Source: Monilinia fructicola
Lineage: Eukaryota > Ascomycota > Leotiomycetes > Helotiales > Sclerotiniaceae
NCBI GenBank assembly: GCA_008692225.1
Contig: VICG01000001.1
Coordinates: 4,069,501 to 4,133,500 of the forward strand
DNA: 64,000 bases
Direction: 5' to 3'
The translations under genes and the position numbers were made by a program. Below are positions 37,441 through 51,146 of the stretch, piece by piece. The notes below the pieces were generated by a model. It was not told the DNA's origin and ran no database searches. It was given only the letters and a program-made list of their open reading frames with translations. Each line of letters begins with the position of its first letter. The first letter of the stretch is position 1.

Positions 37441-40400
37441 GCCTTGATTTTATGGATTATTGTACTCCGGACATCGATACCCAGATATTATTCATCCACT
37501 CTGTAGATTATGGATATGACGTCCATTCATTTGCTATTCTCCATATCGTGTGTCATCCTGTCGTTTGCCATAAGCAAAGTTGGTTTGATACTTTTATATT
37601 CCAACCCCAAACCTTAATTCTCCCAATAAGGGGGATTGTAAGGAGCCCGAGTACTCTGCATTCACTTGCACAGATGAGTTTGGTATTATTGGTATCCATG
37701 GATGGCTGAAGCTGGAGGTTGGTCGTTAGGTCTAAGAGTATATTAATCTCATTCTATGGACTCAAGTTGATATATCGAATCATGTTTTGTCTCGACAGAT
37801 AGCCTCACGTTTGTTTTGAGAGGTACCACAAGGATTCTGGGTTCCAAGTTAGTATTGAAACCTTATTATTACATAGAGAGCCCTGAAGGCTAATGTGAGA
37901 AGAAGTGATACATTATACTATACCATCTGTTGCATCTCAGGTTTTCAACTCACATGAAGTTTGCTTTATTGATAACGTCAAGGTTAAGGTTACTACAGTA
38001 TGCAGCCTCACTTGTCTCTGGGTCCTTTGCTCTCAACCAAAACTACTGACTATAGTGACTAGTCTAGATTCTACTGTTTGAAGATTTCCATTCAGTCCCA
38101 TCCCAAATTCCCAATATCATCCATCAATAGATGTCTCCTGATTGGCCCTGGTATGTCATCCTTGCTTACCACGAGGTAGGTAGAGATTACCGTTCGTCAC
38201 TCATTTTCATGGGATGGAAAACTGTAGGCACTGTCATTTCCAATTGCTGCCATCAAACCATCATATAGAGTACAATACCTAGGTACTATCAGCTAGGTAG
38301 CTTGGTATATACGCCCTTTCACTACCAATTTTTCGAGAACTAATTTATCACCATAAGTATCTGGACTTCAAAAAGTACAGTAATTAGACTACAAGACGCT
38401 TCTCAAGACGTTGAGTTTTGCGGAGTGAAGGAGGTGAATTCAAGTCAATGAATGATGCACTGCGCTGCAGTAGTAATGAACTGAACTGGTGTTTTCTGAA
38501 CGCCTAGAAATCTAGTGAACAGGGGCTTTGTAGATCTCTGATCAAATAGTTGAAATAGAAGGAAGGATAGTAACCTGTTCTTGAACTCTTAACCTAATAT
38601 GTTGTAGTGAATACTTTTAGTAAGTAGACTTGTTAAGACATGAACCCTTGATATGGGAGAGTTCATCATATCAGATTACCTCCTATCTACTGTACTGTAT
38701 AATTAAGTACTCAGCAGACGTTTCTCGCTTCAACTCCTCGGTAGATTTCTTATACGGAGCACAGAGGAGCAATAGTATGGATATGGATAGTGGTAAATAA
38801 CAGGAGGTAGATTGATTATATAGAGGACAACTAATCAATTGCAGCCTTGAATTAATAAGACAATCAATCATTTGGGAAAATGTTCTACAGCTGGAGTACG
38901 AAGTAACCTGAAATTATATAGACAACTAATCAAAACCAATTTCTCCTTATTCTATGCCTACCTACCTACCTACCTACCTACCTACCTACTAGGTTGGTAT
39001 TAATACTAGATAGATTATCTAGGTCCTAGACTGATGGACAAAAACAATGCTGGGTGCTCACTCATCCATCCTGTCTCAAAGGATGTTTGTACTCTGTATT
39101 GTCATTGTTGCATCCATGGATCTTACGAGTAGCTGTCAAGACTCAAAAGGAGAAGCCCACATCTAGGTTCCAAGGTTACGTGGGGCAGAAGTCCAACCCT
39201 TTAATGGGTCTGAGATCTCCTAACATTACCTGGGTACTTGGTAGCTGGAGGTCAATACTGTACGGAGTAGTTCCTCTGTTCAGAGATGAGGCCAGACTGA
39301 CATTTATGTTTCTTTTGGTATATTTTCTTATATCTTGTATTCCATGTTCCATGACCTTATTTCATTTCATACAAAAAACAAAGATATAATACAAATTATA
39401 GAAACTACCCAATATAAAATAGAATATAATATTCAATTTGATTGTTTGTAAAGAAATCTTGGAATAAGAAAGTAATAAGATACAACAAAGCTTGACTCAT
39501 CATTCATTATTTATCATTTATTAGAACTATGGAATACCTAGATTATGTAAACATCAATCAATCATAGCCTGCCCGATCATAGATAGATACCTAATACCTC
39601 ATAGATACTTGTACTCTGTACAGTATCTAGCTACCTAGTACCTCCAGGGCTATCTAGTATCTACCTAGTACGTATCTACGTATCTACGTATCGACCTACT
39701 TACCTACCTACTTAACAAACACTGAACCCCTCATCTCATAAAAACCCATGGAATGAATACTTTATAGATCATGGTTATTGGTCAAACACAACCAAAACAT
39801 AAATATCTAAACAGGTAAATATTTCCTGCACCTCCTGGGCCAGCTACTTTCACTTCCAGTGACCTAGGTATCATCATTATTTACCCAAATAGGCAATTCT
39901 CCATCCATCTGAGCGGGTTTCTTTATTCTCCTTTTCTAGAAGCCTTCTAAAGGAACCTTGGAAAGAACAAAAAGGACTTTCCAAGGTTACTTACTGGTGT
40001 CTTATGTAATCAATCCAATTCTTCTTGTTTTTCCTCCTCCATACTCCGTATATCATCTACCTAACATTCACTCTACGGAGTATACTGCATCGTGCTGGAC
40101 TGTAATAAGACTCACGACTCACTCAATCTACAAACAAGTACGGAGCACCTACTCGGAAAGATCCCTTATTTGATAGATCCACCCAGGATATGCCAAGCAA
40201 ATTGATAGAGAGACGCACGATATAATCCTCACCTACTGCTTGTATCATTCATTCTAATCTGCACGAGTATATGACATTATCTCTAATATTCATTCATGAG
40301 AGGAAATTGACTCATTTTTCACCTCATGTTTCTGTTGCCCCTCCCGACAAAGTACCATATTCATTGCCTACCTACCTAGTACCTAGCATTCATATTCTGC

Positions 40401-40711
40401 CCAAATCTATCCTCCCTCGCTCGCATTGTATCGACTGGACTGTACCAACAAATCTTGACCACTCGGTTATTTAATCAATCACAGTTTAGCGTCGGTTTCT
40501 CCATTATTACCTTCACACCAGGATCCATGATTGATCTCCTTCGCACTTACACCATCCTCTTGCACTTGCAAACTTCCCATCTTTCTCTAATAAACCACCA
40601 CAAACCAACAACCACACCCCCAAGCCTTCTTTCCATCTCTCCCATTCTCATTCTCTCTACATTTTAATATTCTCTCTACAAGACCATTCAACTTATCAAA
40701 CCTCAGAAAAT
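37441..40711. other. Long spacer upstream of the 14-3-3 gene
   Basis: About 3.3 kb with only short frames on both strands and no recognisable gene. Rich in CTACCT/AGGTAG strings, with one (CCTA)n array and several TACGGAGTA-type 9-mers (39261, 40042, 40074). The last 200 bp are CT- and CAAC-rich like a fungal leader. Confidence 0.45.
38956..38993. repeat. (CCTA)n microsatellite
   Basis: About eight perfect CCTA/CTAC tetranucleotides, the same unit that forms the dispersed CTACCTAGGTAG palindromes. Confidence 0.9.
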
Positions 40712-42037
40712 ATGACCACCGAAGTAAGTTCCCAACTCTCTGTTTATGGTCACCGTGGCTGTGTGCTTTGATTTCACTTTTCCCTTTATTTTGTTTCCCC
40801 TCCATATCGGGTACCGATCTTACCCCCAACTCCCATCCAACGGTATGGCTGTTGTCGATGCTCTGTTGGCTGTGTTTGTTTACTCTTGTGGAATTCATGC
40901 TAATACTTTGGACTGTTACAGCGTGAAAGGTATGATTCGATCGCTTTCCATGCGGCTCCCCCCAGAACTCCTTTACCTTGGTACGTGGTACTAACGACCA
41001 CCCTACAGCAAGACTTTCCTTGCTAGGCTCTGCGAGCAGGCTGAGCGTTATGATGAGATGGTTACATACATGAAGGAAGTGGCCAAGGTATGCGACCCTC
41101 AAAATTCGTTTGCTATTTGTTGCAGATGGCGGCGCGATGGAAGTAACCAGAAAAATGCTGATGACGCGTGATGCAGTTGGGCGGGGAACTCACCGTTGAC
41201 GAGCGAAACCTCTTATCTGTCGCCTACAAGAACGTTGTCGGCACCAGACGTGCTTCTTGGCGCATCATCTCCTCGATCGAACAGAAAGAGGAGTCCAAGG
41301 GTACTGATAAGCACGTTTCCACCATCCGTGAATACCGTCAAAAGATCGAGACCGAGTTGGAGAAGGTCTGCCAAGATGTTCTCGACGTCTTGGATGAGTC
41401 CTTGATTCCAAAGGCTGAGTCTGGAGAGTCAAAGGTCTTCTACCACAAGATGTAAGTCTTATCGCTGCATATGATCTTGCGCCGGGTCCAACGGCTTCTC
41501 TGGATCGTCGCTGATAATTATGATAGGAAGGGTGATTACCACCGTTATTTGGCTGAGTTCGCCTCTGGTGAGAAGCGCAAGGTTGCTGCCACCGCTGCTC
41601 ACGAGGCTTACAAGGTATTTATCAGTCCACCCAAATTCCAAGGGATGTTGAAGGTCTAATCATACAAACAGAATGCTACCGATGTCGCACAAACCGAGCT
41701 CACCCCCACTCACCCAATCCGCCTTGGTTTGGCCCTCAACTTCTCCGTCTTCTACTACGAGATCTTGAACTCCCCAGACCGTGCATGCCATCTTGCCAAG
41801 CAAGCTTTCGACGATGCCATCGCCGAGCTTGATTCGCTTTCCGAGGAGTCTTACCGCGACAGCACCCTCATCATGCAACTTCTCCGAGACAACTTGACCC
41901 TCTGGACTTCATCTGATAACGGCGAGCCTGAGGCCACTGCTGCTGGTGACGCACCAAAGGAGGCCGAGAAGGCTGTCGAGTCAGAGACCAAGGCAGATGA
42001 GCCAGCTACCGAGGCTACACCTGCACCTGAATCTTAG
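40712..42037 (+). CDS. 14-3-3 protein
   Basis: Phosphoserine/phosphothreonine-binding dimeric adaptor that controls signalling, cell-cycle and metabolic enzymes in the cytosol. Six exons: 40712-40723, 40922-40929 (8 nt), 41009-41087, 41177-41451, 41527-41614 and 41672-42037. The product is 275 residues, normal for fungi. Spliced N terminus [17 protein letters not shown], then [17 protein letters not shown] and [23 protein letters not shown] in the middle; and [14 protein letters not shown] and [15 protein letters not shown] at the end, all signature blocks. The phosphate-binding Lys, Arg, Arg and Tyr are present in these blocks. The acidic, Ala/Glu-rich tail is the usual variable end. All phases agree and no frameshift is present. 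Confidence 0.97.
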
Positions 42038-43046
42038 ATCTCTTAACTGTTTCGGAATCTCTTCGTCTTCGTTCTTTAATGTTGTTCATCTTCAGGAGTG
42101 GCTGGAATATACCTGGCTTGCCGGTGGAGTGATTGCAACATGATGGCTAGGGGATGGGAGTTGATATGAAAAAGCAGAATTAGGTGCATATTTGCAAATA
42201 CTTGCTATTTGTCAAAGGCACCAAGATTTTGTGAATCCTGATGATCAATGTTTTTTCTTTTCTGGTTGCGATGTTTCCTTGCGGTCATTCTCAAGTCAGT
42301 TGCTTGTCTTTTTAACATATGGTTACCTTTTTTCCTCATTCGAAAGAGATAAGGCTTCTAAGGTTTAAACGCACAAGTCTCTGCTCACGAGAATGCATAT
42401 TCCCCCCCCAGAACACATAGGGCCTCTACGGTAGCACAAAGGGTCTCCCATTTTGTAATCTCTTTTCAAGCTTTTACCATTTGGGGGGCTTGCGTGCTCT
42501 GTGGCGGCGTGCTTTTCTGGTTTAGATATCCCTCGGATTTCTTACATCCCAATGTTGTCATAGCGAAATAGCCTAACGTACTCACTTAACAATATCTTGT
42601 TGTTGCCTCAATACAATGCAATCGCATGACTGGAATTGATATTTGAATGAACTATCTTTTCAGGAGCGTTGTGAATGTGAATATGATGCACATTACTTGG
42701 TAGTTAAATGGTAAAGTTCCAATTCCCTTGAAAGGTAGGTAGGTATTCATCATTTATACATTCGTGTTGTGGTGCAATCAGTTAAGTATGTGCTGAATTC
42801 CTCATATGCTTATCGATGTAGGCTGCCTTCCTGATGGATACGTTTATTCTACTATTCCCTCTAGACTTCATGTTGTTGCACGGTAGCTTCAAGTTCTGAT
42901 GGTGATATCTCCTAGAGCTTCCCTGTAAATGCTTCTTGGGTTTGGAAGTCATGAAAATATAGCACCTCACGGGTAAATTGTAGAACTACAAGTTCATTAC
43001 ACCGACACTTCAACATTTTCATGTTCGTATTCAATTGAATAATGCT
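42038..43046. other. Intergenic
   Basis: 3' region of the 14-3-3 gene followed by AT-rich spacer; no gene seen. Confidence 0.45.
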
Positions 43047-43502
43047 CTAGGTGAGAGATGTCATTCCTCGATCCTCTTTCTCTCTCTCTACGACCTGAAC
43101 CGCAACATCTCGTGATTCTTTCACGCCTCTCCCAACTCCACGTCGCGCATCCACGATCTCTCCCATCCCATTCCTCTCGCCCACCTCCGCAGTATTACCC
43201 TCTATCCCCTCTGCATCCTTCGGCGGCCATAAGCCCCCGTTAACTTCGACCTTGCTCTCTCCGCGCTCGTCTCGCTCGTCCCTCGCCCCTGGATCCCCAC
43301 ACATCGGTCCTGTCTGTGAAATCACCACTCGGCCTAACCTCTCTTCTCGCTTCATTCTGGAGCGTCGTGCGTGTCGTTGGCAGAGGAGGGTGAGGCTGAT
43401 TATTAGGAGGGTGAGGAGCGTGATGCCGGTTATGCAGAGGGCGAGCAGGGTGGTGGTTGGGGGGAGGGCGCGCGGGTGGAGATTGTGGGGTGTGGGGGGC
43501 AT
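43047..43502 (-). CDS. Small single-pass membrane protein, hypothetical
   Basis: Single-exon frame of 151 residues, GC-richer than the flanks. A short Pro/His-rich N terminus is followed by one strong membrane helix (about residues 17-40, LLALCITGITLLTLLIISLT) and a very basic stop-transfer (CQRHARRSRMKREER). The acidic/basic soluble tail has a Cys and many Gly and Glu. No domain recognised. Start chosen at the first ATG that keeps the helix near the N terminus. A 110-codon plus-strand frame overlaps it and is less protein-like. Confidence 0.5.
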   Translation of the reverse strand: MPPTPHNLHPRALPPTTTLLALCITGITLLTLLIISLTLLCQRHARRSRMKREERLGRVVISQTGPMCGDPGARDERDERGESKVEVNGGLWPPKDAEGIEGNTAEVGERNGMGEIVDARRGVGRGVKESRDVAVQVVEREKEDRGMTSLT

Positions 43503-44865
43503 GGTGGGTGGTGGGTGGTGGTGTGAGGTGTGGTTGATGGAGAGTGGGTGGGCTGACGAGCCTTTATTGCTGATGGGTGGATGATGAAATGGTGTCTCCT
43601 GGGCGGGAATCCGTGCTGGGGATTACTATTTGCTGTCTTGATGTCACTATCGGATTCTTGGGCTTTAATGTTTGGTGTGAATATCGTAGGGTGTTGATAC
43701 ATATATACATGGATTTGCTGTATATATGTATATATGTATATCTATGTATGTACATACCGTAGGTATCGTTGAAATTCAAAGCTCGACCAACCACATCCAC
43801 TCGCGCATTGAAATCCCAGCCAACCTCGAGGGAAAATTGCTTGCGTCCTTTTTGGGTTGTATTTTCTTAGGTGGTAAAGGTTAGAGTAACCTGAGTTTTT
43901 AGTGGTGATCTCTTCTACAATCGCAGAGCTGGTGATGTCACCTTGATATCAGGTAACGTTTAGGATCTGAAGTTCAGAGGTAGAGATAGATCGATAGATA
44001 GGTAGGTAGATAGATGTGAGGGGAAAATGGCCAGGCTGATGTGGCTGGATTTCTCATTCCAATATATGGGGATGTCGATGTGAGGAGGATACTGATGTCT
44101 CAGGTTCTCTCTCGGTGTAAAGTATCACGAAGGGATGAATGGGTTAGCCGTAGATGTCACGGATGGAGTCGGGATTGCACGATGGGATGCTGGGGGCTGG
44201 TGCGTCTGAACAATAGAGTGCATGTTGGTGAATGGATGGATAGGTATGGGTTTCTTGGTTTGTTCTGAACGCGACATTCATATATACTTGTATAATTATT
44301 TATTTGCGTACGTCAACGGTAACGTTCCCGTTGGACGTTGAGTTGCTTGGGGGAGAAAGGTATGCTTCGGGAAGGGGTGCCATGAAGACGGGTGTTGGGG
44401 TTACATAGACTTGATTTCCATTTGATGGAGGGACAATATATGGCTCTTGACAGTATACTACCTAGGTAGTTTCCATGTAATTGATCTACGTCGTGACTCC
44501 TGGTGTGCCTTCGTGAAGTCGCACTTCACTGATCAAAGTTTCTATTAGTAAGCTCCATCTATATATTCATTGTCCTACTTAACCTTAAACGGAAGGCCCA
44601 ACATAGCCTTATAACCATACCACGTGATCCGCGTTCGCCGGCGTGGCCGTGGTCTCAAGGCAGATTTGACGCGTGGGAGAGAAGGAAGGCACAAACAAAT
44701 TCGTAATTCCTCTTCATTTCATTTATCTTCAGATTGCTTATCGTTTAGCCATACGATACCATAAGAACAGCTGGACTCCTTCATGATATTCGTCGCCCTT
44801 CACCTTCATGATCTGAATAAGAATAATTAAACGACCCTCCAATCTATCCATTAGACATCATCAGA
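43503..44865. other. Intergenic / upstream of ecm29
   Basis: No supported gene. Has TATG/TATA microsatellite-like sequence at about 43697-43745, a TACCTAGGTA palindrome (44458-44467), and ACCACGTGATC at about 44621, 245 bp before the ecm29 start. Confidence 0.45.
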
Positions 44866-47800
44866 ATGGCTACGTCAACGGAAGCCAGGGAGCTAGAGCT
44901 CGTGGGCAAAGTTGAAATGCGTATTGCTTTGGCTAAAGATGATAAAACTCGAATCGATCTTAAAGCCTTATTTGCCACCTCTCCTCCTCAAACTTGCTAG
45001 TGACCACCAAAGTGTCCGAAATAAGGTATGTCATCGATATACACGTGATTCTGGCTTTACATGCATAGGGGAACTTGCTGTTGAGGATATTCGCTGATTT
45101 GCTGGCCATAGGTTATTTCAACATGTCAACATATCAAAATTCGCCTCGCTGGCAACAAGTTGGTGGTTCCTGCTCAACACTCTTGATTTTTTACTAATGA
45201 CCTTCTTAGGGATATTGTCTTGCCCGTGGCGGCTCTTTTAAAGCAATATAAAGATAACCCAGACTCATCAATGTTACGACATTTCGACCTTATGTTTATT
45301 CAACAGAGTGTGGGCAAACTGTCTTCCAAGGTATGTTCCATCCATATCATTTCTGTAAAATGGCCATCTAATTCCTCTCTAGGAGCAAATGGATTTGATT
45401 CCTACCCTAATACATGGGCTGGCTCACGATTCTGAGAAGCCAACTTGTTCTACCATATTTAATCTTTTTCTTCGTTTGTTACCGCAACTCAAAGTACCGC
45501 CTCGTGGAAGTAAAGAGGATACAGAATTGAGACAGCAGCTCGGTCTCGATGAACATCGTGAAGATGCAAAGTTTATCGCATCTTGGATTGGGAAACTTGT
45601 ACTGTTATCCATCGTGCGAGCCGCGCCATCAGGAGTGACGTGCCCTGGACTTACTGTTAAAGAATATGAATTCTTGACTCTCAATGGCAAGCAAGAAGCA
45701 TGGGATCCAAGCTCAAGCGAAGGATTAAACCTCACACAAGCGAAAATTACAGCTCTGAATTTTCTCGCTAGTGGTGCCTTCACAGATGAAGAGCGATTCT
45801 TACCTGCGTTATTTGCATCTGCCGACACCAATTCTCGGATTTCGAGCATTGGTGATGATCTAGTGAAGCGTTCAAGTGTTTCATTGGAAGATCCAGAGAT
45901 AATACGCAATTTGTTAGGCATATATTTCACTCTGAAACCCGCGTTAAAGACGAGGGTGCTTGTACTTTTAACAAAGTCCGCTATTTCAACCACTTTTTCC
46001 TATTGATATTGTCAAAATTGTGCAAGATGGGATTCAACCTGATGACAACACAAATCTTCCTGCGCCAGGTTTAGAGACTATCAAATTTAGAAACGCATTG
46101 TTCAACTATATGAATTGGGTATCTCGTATGGGAATCAGTTCATGATTTGAGTCAGGTTGCCCCGCAGCTTGTTGGATTTTTGAGAACTTACATAGAGGAT
46201 CAAGGCTGGCCGGTACCTCATGAGAGATCTTCTGATGCTGCTTCTCTGCGTGCTTTAGCTTACGAAACCCTCGGCTCACTCGCAAAGACTACACCATCAA
46301 TCGTGGTTGAAGAGAGCCTTTCTCTAATTCGTTGGCTATTTCGATCGCTCACGGAGGAAGGCTCGTCCGATGATATATTTGTGAGCATAGAAGGGGCATT
46401 GGCTAGTCTATTGAGTGCGTTTAAAGCACCTTTATCTCCGAATCTCAGCCATGAACTTAGATTGTTACTCCTCAAGTACATGACACTTCAGGAAGGCGGC
46501 GAGATTGTCAGAAGTGCTCGTTTCGCGACCGTTCGTTGGGCAAATCGATGCTTAGAATATAGTGATATTGTGGCTCGTTGGATAGAATATACTTGCATTG
46601 AGTGCACGCACAGATGAGCGCAGTGATGTTGTAGAGGAGGGTGCAAAAGGCTTGGTGAGTCACATGATTGTTAAATTTCCAGACAAGGTTTCCGATGGTC
46701 GGAAAGGTATTCTTTTCATAAGAGATTCTTGATTATTGGAGACCTATTGTGGAACTGCGACTGATTTCATTCAGGATCCATATTGGTACCGACTACTTAA
46801 TTCTACCGGTGCTGCAGTCGAATGCCCACTACCTGAATGGAGTGAGATGATCAAAACTTTCTTTGGCACCCAAGCTTTGGTCGAGAATTCTAGTATTGCA
46901 AATGCGATGAAAACTGGGATGGAAGTTGACAGCGTGTCTGTGTTTGGAAATTTTTCGGGGCCGAGGATTAATGCTTTTCCCAGCAGCTATCAACTACAGC
47001 AGGAGAATACTATTGCTACGCGCTCTGGAGATGACCGAAACGCCCCTTGGAATTGATGCAGACTGGGAACGTCAACTGGACGTTCTTTTCCGTTCCGACA
47101 AAGATTCAAGACAAGCCATGAGAAACCATATTTTGGCTGTCGACCAGGATTCACTTTACACCTACCTGTCGGCAGCTTTTGAGGGTATGCTGCGCAATGA
47201 TGGAAACGGGTTAGGGGAATGCGGTAAATGCTTCGTAGAAATTGCTTCAATCTCACCAAGAAGTGTTGTAGGCCGACTTGTGGATAGGGCTATTGAGCTT
47301 CTACCGTGCATTAGATCCAACAACGTTGCAACTCGATTTCTTGCAGCCCAGGCCATTGGTATTCTTGCACCCCATCCAGACAGAGATGAAGAGTCTCTCA
47401 AGAAGCTCATAGAGACACTCATGGCTGATGTGGAACCATGGTCCACGGCTGTAGGTGCTGATGCAAATAAGGTACATGGATCGACTCTTGCACTTGGCCA
47501 TGTGTTAAGTAGGGCATCATATTATGGTCGTGAAAATTTTATTCAAGGGGAAGTTGTTGTCGAGGTCCTTGCACAGTTTCTTTCCATAATCGAAGGTGTC
47601 AAGGATGCATCAACCAGAGAAGCCGTGCTGAACGCCATTGGTCAGACGAGTGCTTCGGGTGTCTTGACGACCAGTATCGTGGAAAAATCATCGCTCAAGG
47701 TCGATGGGCTGATCAAGCTTCTACTTGCCGAGGCCAAGAAAGGCAATGAAAAGGCAATGTCAACTCTGGGACGACTTTCCATCATCTTTGATGAACCTTC

Positions 47801-50800
47801 AGCTTCTACAGAAGGCGGCCCGCTTCATGATATCATCCAAGGTCTTTATGGTTTATACGAATTGAAACAGCCTGAAATTCACTTTACTATTGGCGAGGCT
47901 CTCAGCTGTGTTGGTGCTCGTTGGGACTCGGATGTCTTGCAAATCAGCCTGGACGTCGATGCCAAATATGTTGGATCCCCGAAACGATCGCATACATTTG
48001 AGAGTATACTCGAGAAGCTTTTGCAGGATTGTAAAACTACGAAGCCATCGCTGAAGAAGGCGTCTGGAATTTGGCTCTTCTGTTTGATTCAATATAGTGG
48101 GCATTTGGAGCAAATTCAAGCACGATTACGGGAGTGTCAGGCTGCATTCATGGGCTTACTTTCGGCACGCGAAGAAATTGTACAAGAAACGGCTTCGCGA
48201 GGCTTGAGTCTTGTTTACGAACAGGGCGATAAAGAGCTCAGAGAGAAGCTTGTCAAGGATCTTGTGGCAAGCTTTACGGGTACAAGCACCCAGATCAAGG
48301 TTCATGAAGAAACCGAACTCTTCGAACCTGGTGCACTACCCACTGGGGAGGGTAAATCTATTACCTCTTACAAGGATATTGTGAGTCTTGCCAATGAGGT
48401 TGGAGATCAAAGCTTGGTATACAAATTCATGTCACTCGCTACAAATGCGGCTACTTGGTCTACCAGAGCAGCATTTGGCCGGTAAGTTTATTCGTTCTTT
48501 TGTATCGCATCCCCTTAATTTTCCCACTACTGTTTTAACGTTCGATATCGTTTGAATATTCGGGAATATTCAAGAGAATTACTGACCCCTTGATGTTATA
48601 GCTTTGGCTTGAGCAATATTCTCTCCGAGTCTGAGATCGATCCCAAGCTTTACCCAAAATTATACCGTTATCGATTTGATCCAAATCCTAATGTTCAGCG
48701 GTCCATGAACGATATCTGGAGCGCCCTTGTCAAAGACTCAAATGCTACCGTCAATCAATATTTCGACGAAATTCTCACCGATTTACTGAAGAGCATTCTG
48801 GGGAAGGAGTGGCGAACGAGAGAGGCAAGTTGTGCTGCCATCGCAGATCTCGTACAAGGTAAGGATTTTGAGAAGTATGAGAAACATCTCCACGATATTT
48901 GGCATGTGGCTTTTAAGGTCCTTGATGATATCAAGGGCTCTGTGAGGAAGGCTGCTTTGTCTCTCAGGTGAGTTCAATTAGTTTTTTTTTCATCTAGTAA
49001 TTGATTTGATGCGGAAATGGATTCGATTTATACAATAATCACATTGTCCAATTTTGGACTGCAGACTATTAGAAAACTTAGGGCTCCCATGTTTCTTAGA
49101 TTCTCGTTTTACTCCGAAACACTTCTTTGATGGGCAATTACTGACTTCCCGATGTTGTAGCATGGCTCTCACCGGCATACTTGTCCGACAGGTAGAGGCG
49201 GGCACGTCTTCAAAGCATGCGCAGGCAATGCTGAAAGATGTTTTGCCATTCCTACTTTCAGATCAAGGTCTAGAAAGCTCCGCTGAGGAAGTTCGAACCT
49301 TCGCAACCATCACCGTTCTCAAACTCATCAAAAGTGGCGGCAAAGCACTTTTGCCATTTGTACCAAATCTTGTCGAACGACTTTTAGGTCTTTTGAGTAC
49401 GATGGAAATGGAAGGTATCGACTACATATACTTGAGAGCTGCCCATTACAACCTCACCGAAGAGAAGATTGACAGCGCTCGCACGAACGCTGTTACTCAG
49501 TCTCCCTTGATGGAAGCCATCGAACGCTGTCTAGACATAATCGACGAACCTACCATGAAGGAATTCGTTCCTCACCTTGAAAATGTTATCAAAACCACCG
49601 TGGGCATGCCCTCAAAAGTTGGCTGCGGTGGTGTCCTTGTCAGCCTCTCGACTCGTCATAGCGTCACTTTCCGTCCTCACGCCGACCACTTTCTCAAAAT
49701 CCTTGAGAAATCCGTCCTTGATCGTAATAATGCCGTTAGCGCATCATATGCCCGCGCAGCTGGCTATGTCTCTCGACTAGCCTCTGATAAAGCACTTCTC
49801 AGACTTCTCAATTATTCTCAAGACCTCTACTTCAATGCAGAAGACGAAACCCGTCGCCAAGTATCCTCTGATCTGATCTATGCCGTCTCCAAGTTCGCCA
49901 CTGACCATTTCAACTCTCTGGCATCCGATTTCCGTAAGTCTGATCCATCTTTTCATGGCAAAATTCTATTTCTATCTTCGACATGAGTTGCATGTGCAAT
50001 CTAGTGATGAGTGATTACTGACCAGCTGTTACAGTCCCCTTCGTGTTCTTTGCCAAGCATGACTTTGACGATACGACCAAAAAGCAATTTGAGAAAACCT
50101 GGGATGAAAATGTAGGTGGAAGCAGAGCAGTCTTGTTATATGCGCGAGAAATCAATGAGCTAGTACTGAAACAAATCGATTCTCCCAAATGGACTATCAA
50201 ACATACAGCAGCGTTAACCATTGCTGATGTTGTCACATCCACAACCTCCACCACATCCCCGACGATCCCTGCCGAAACATCTGCACTCATCTGGCCTGCT
50301 CTGGAAAAAGCTCTCGCACTTAAAACTTTTGCGGGCAAGGAAATCGTACTAGCGAGTTTTATAAAATTCATCAAAGCATCTACTGCTTTCTTGGATGCCG
50401 AATCTGGTATCGCCGCCCAGACGAAGAAAATTGCAATCAGAGAGGCCAAACGTAACAATGATATATATCGACCGTTTGCTTTCGCGGAACTGGGCAAATA
50501 TGCAGAAGCGAGAACTGATGTGGATATGTGGGATGAGATACATAACATTATCGTACCTATATTGGAGGATTTGGGTAGCGAAGATCACATGGATACAAGT
50601 ACATCTACTTCAGCAGCAGATCCTAAGAAGAAAGATGGAGCTAGTAAGAGGGGAGAATCGACGGAATCTGCAACTATAAGTGCTGGCGTCGAGGCTCTGT
50701 TCCGAGGGATAAATATCAAGCATCTCGATCCATCCCCTTTCATTCATCTCTCAAGACTACTCGAAGCTATTACTCCACTTCTCAAATCACCTCTTACGAC

Positions 50801-51146
50801 AATCACCACGCGCGCCGTGCTTTATGAACGTCTTAAAGTGCTTTTTGATGGATTGAGGAAGAGAACACCTGCGCCAGATGAGAATAACTATAGTATCTGT
50901 GCTGGATTTTTCGAGGTTCTAGAACTGGCTAGTGGGGCCGGAAGTGAAGGGATTAGAGTCAAGAGGGCAGAGGCGGCCGAAGTGATTGTTGAGGCGTGGA
51001 AAGGTGGTGTTTTTGGGGTGCGGGAAGAAGGGACAGGGGAGTTGCGAAGTAGTATAGAAAAGAATGTGAGCGAAGCGCTCGAGGGAGAGAGAAATGAAAG
51101 TGTAAAGGTAGTATTGGGTAGAGTGAAGAAGTTATTGGGAGAGTAG
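44866..51146 (+). CDS. ecm29: Proteasome scaffold Ecm29, with at least five one-base frameshifts
   Basis: Large HEAT-repeat protein that binds 20S and 19S particles and monitors or tethers the 26S proteasome. The N-terminal block (ELELVGKVEMRIALAKDD, then LKPYLPPLLLKLASDH), the LPVAALLKQYK and LRHFDLMFIQQSVGKL motifs, and the long HEAT solenoid to a C terminus at 51146 match the family. Introns I can place: 45026-45110, 45166-45216, 45331-45382, 46655-46774, 48483-48601, 48968-49160 and 49934-50034. The reading frame must gain one step at 44944-44947 (AAAA), 45994-45998 (TTTTT), about 46130-46132 (GGG), about 46575-46592, and 46957-46960 (GGGG). In each case deleting a single base restores family-like sequence on both sides. 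From 46960 to the end the frame is clean. The total would be roughly 1,850 residues, as expected. Errors in the sequence are more likely than a pseudogene. Confidence 0.9.

Noticed and set aside
44969..44979. TTTGCCACC, the complement of the yeast proteasome element GGTGGCAAA, in ecm29
   Set aside because: It sits inside the first coding exon (Leu-Pro-Pro codons) and the element is known from budding yeasts, so it is a coding coincidence.
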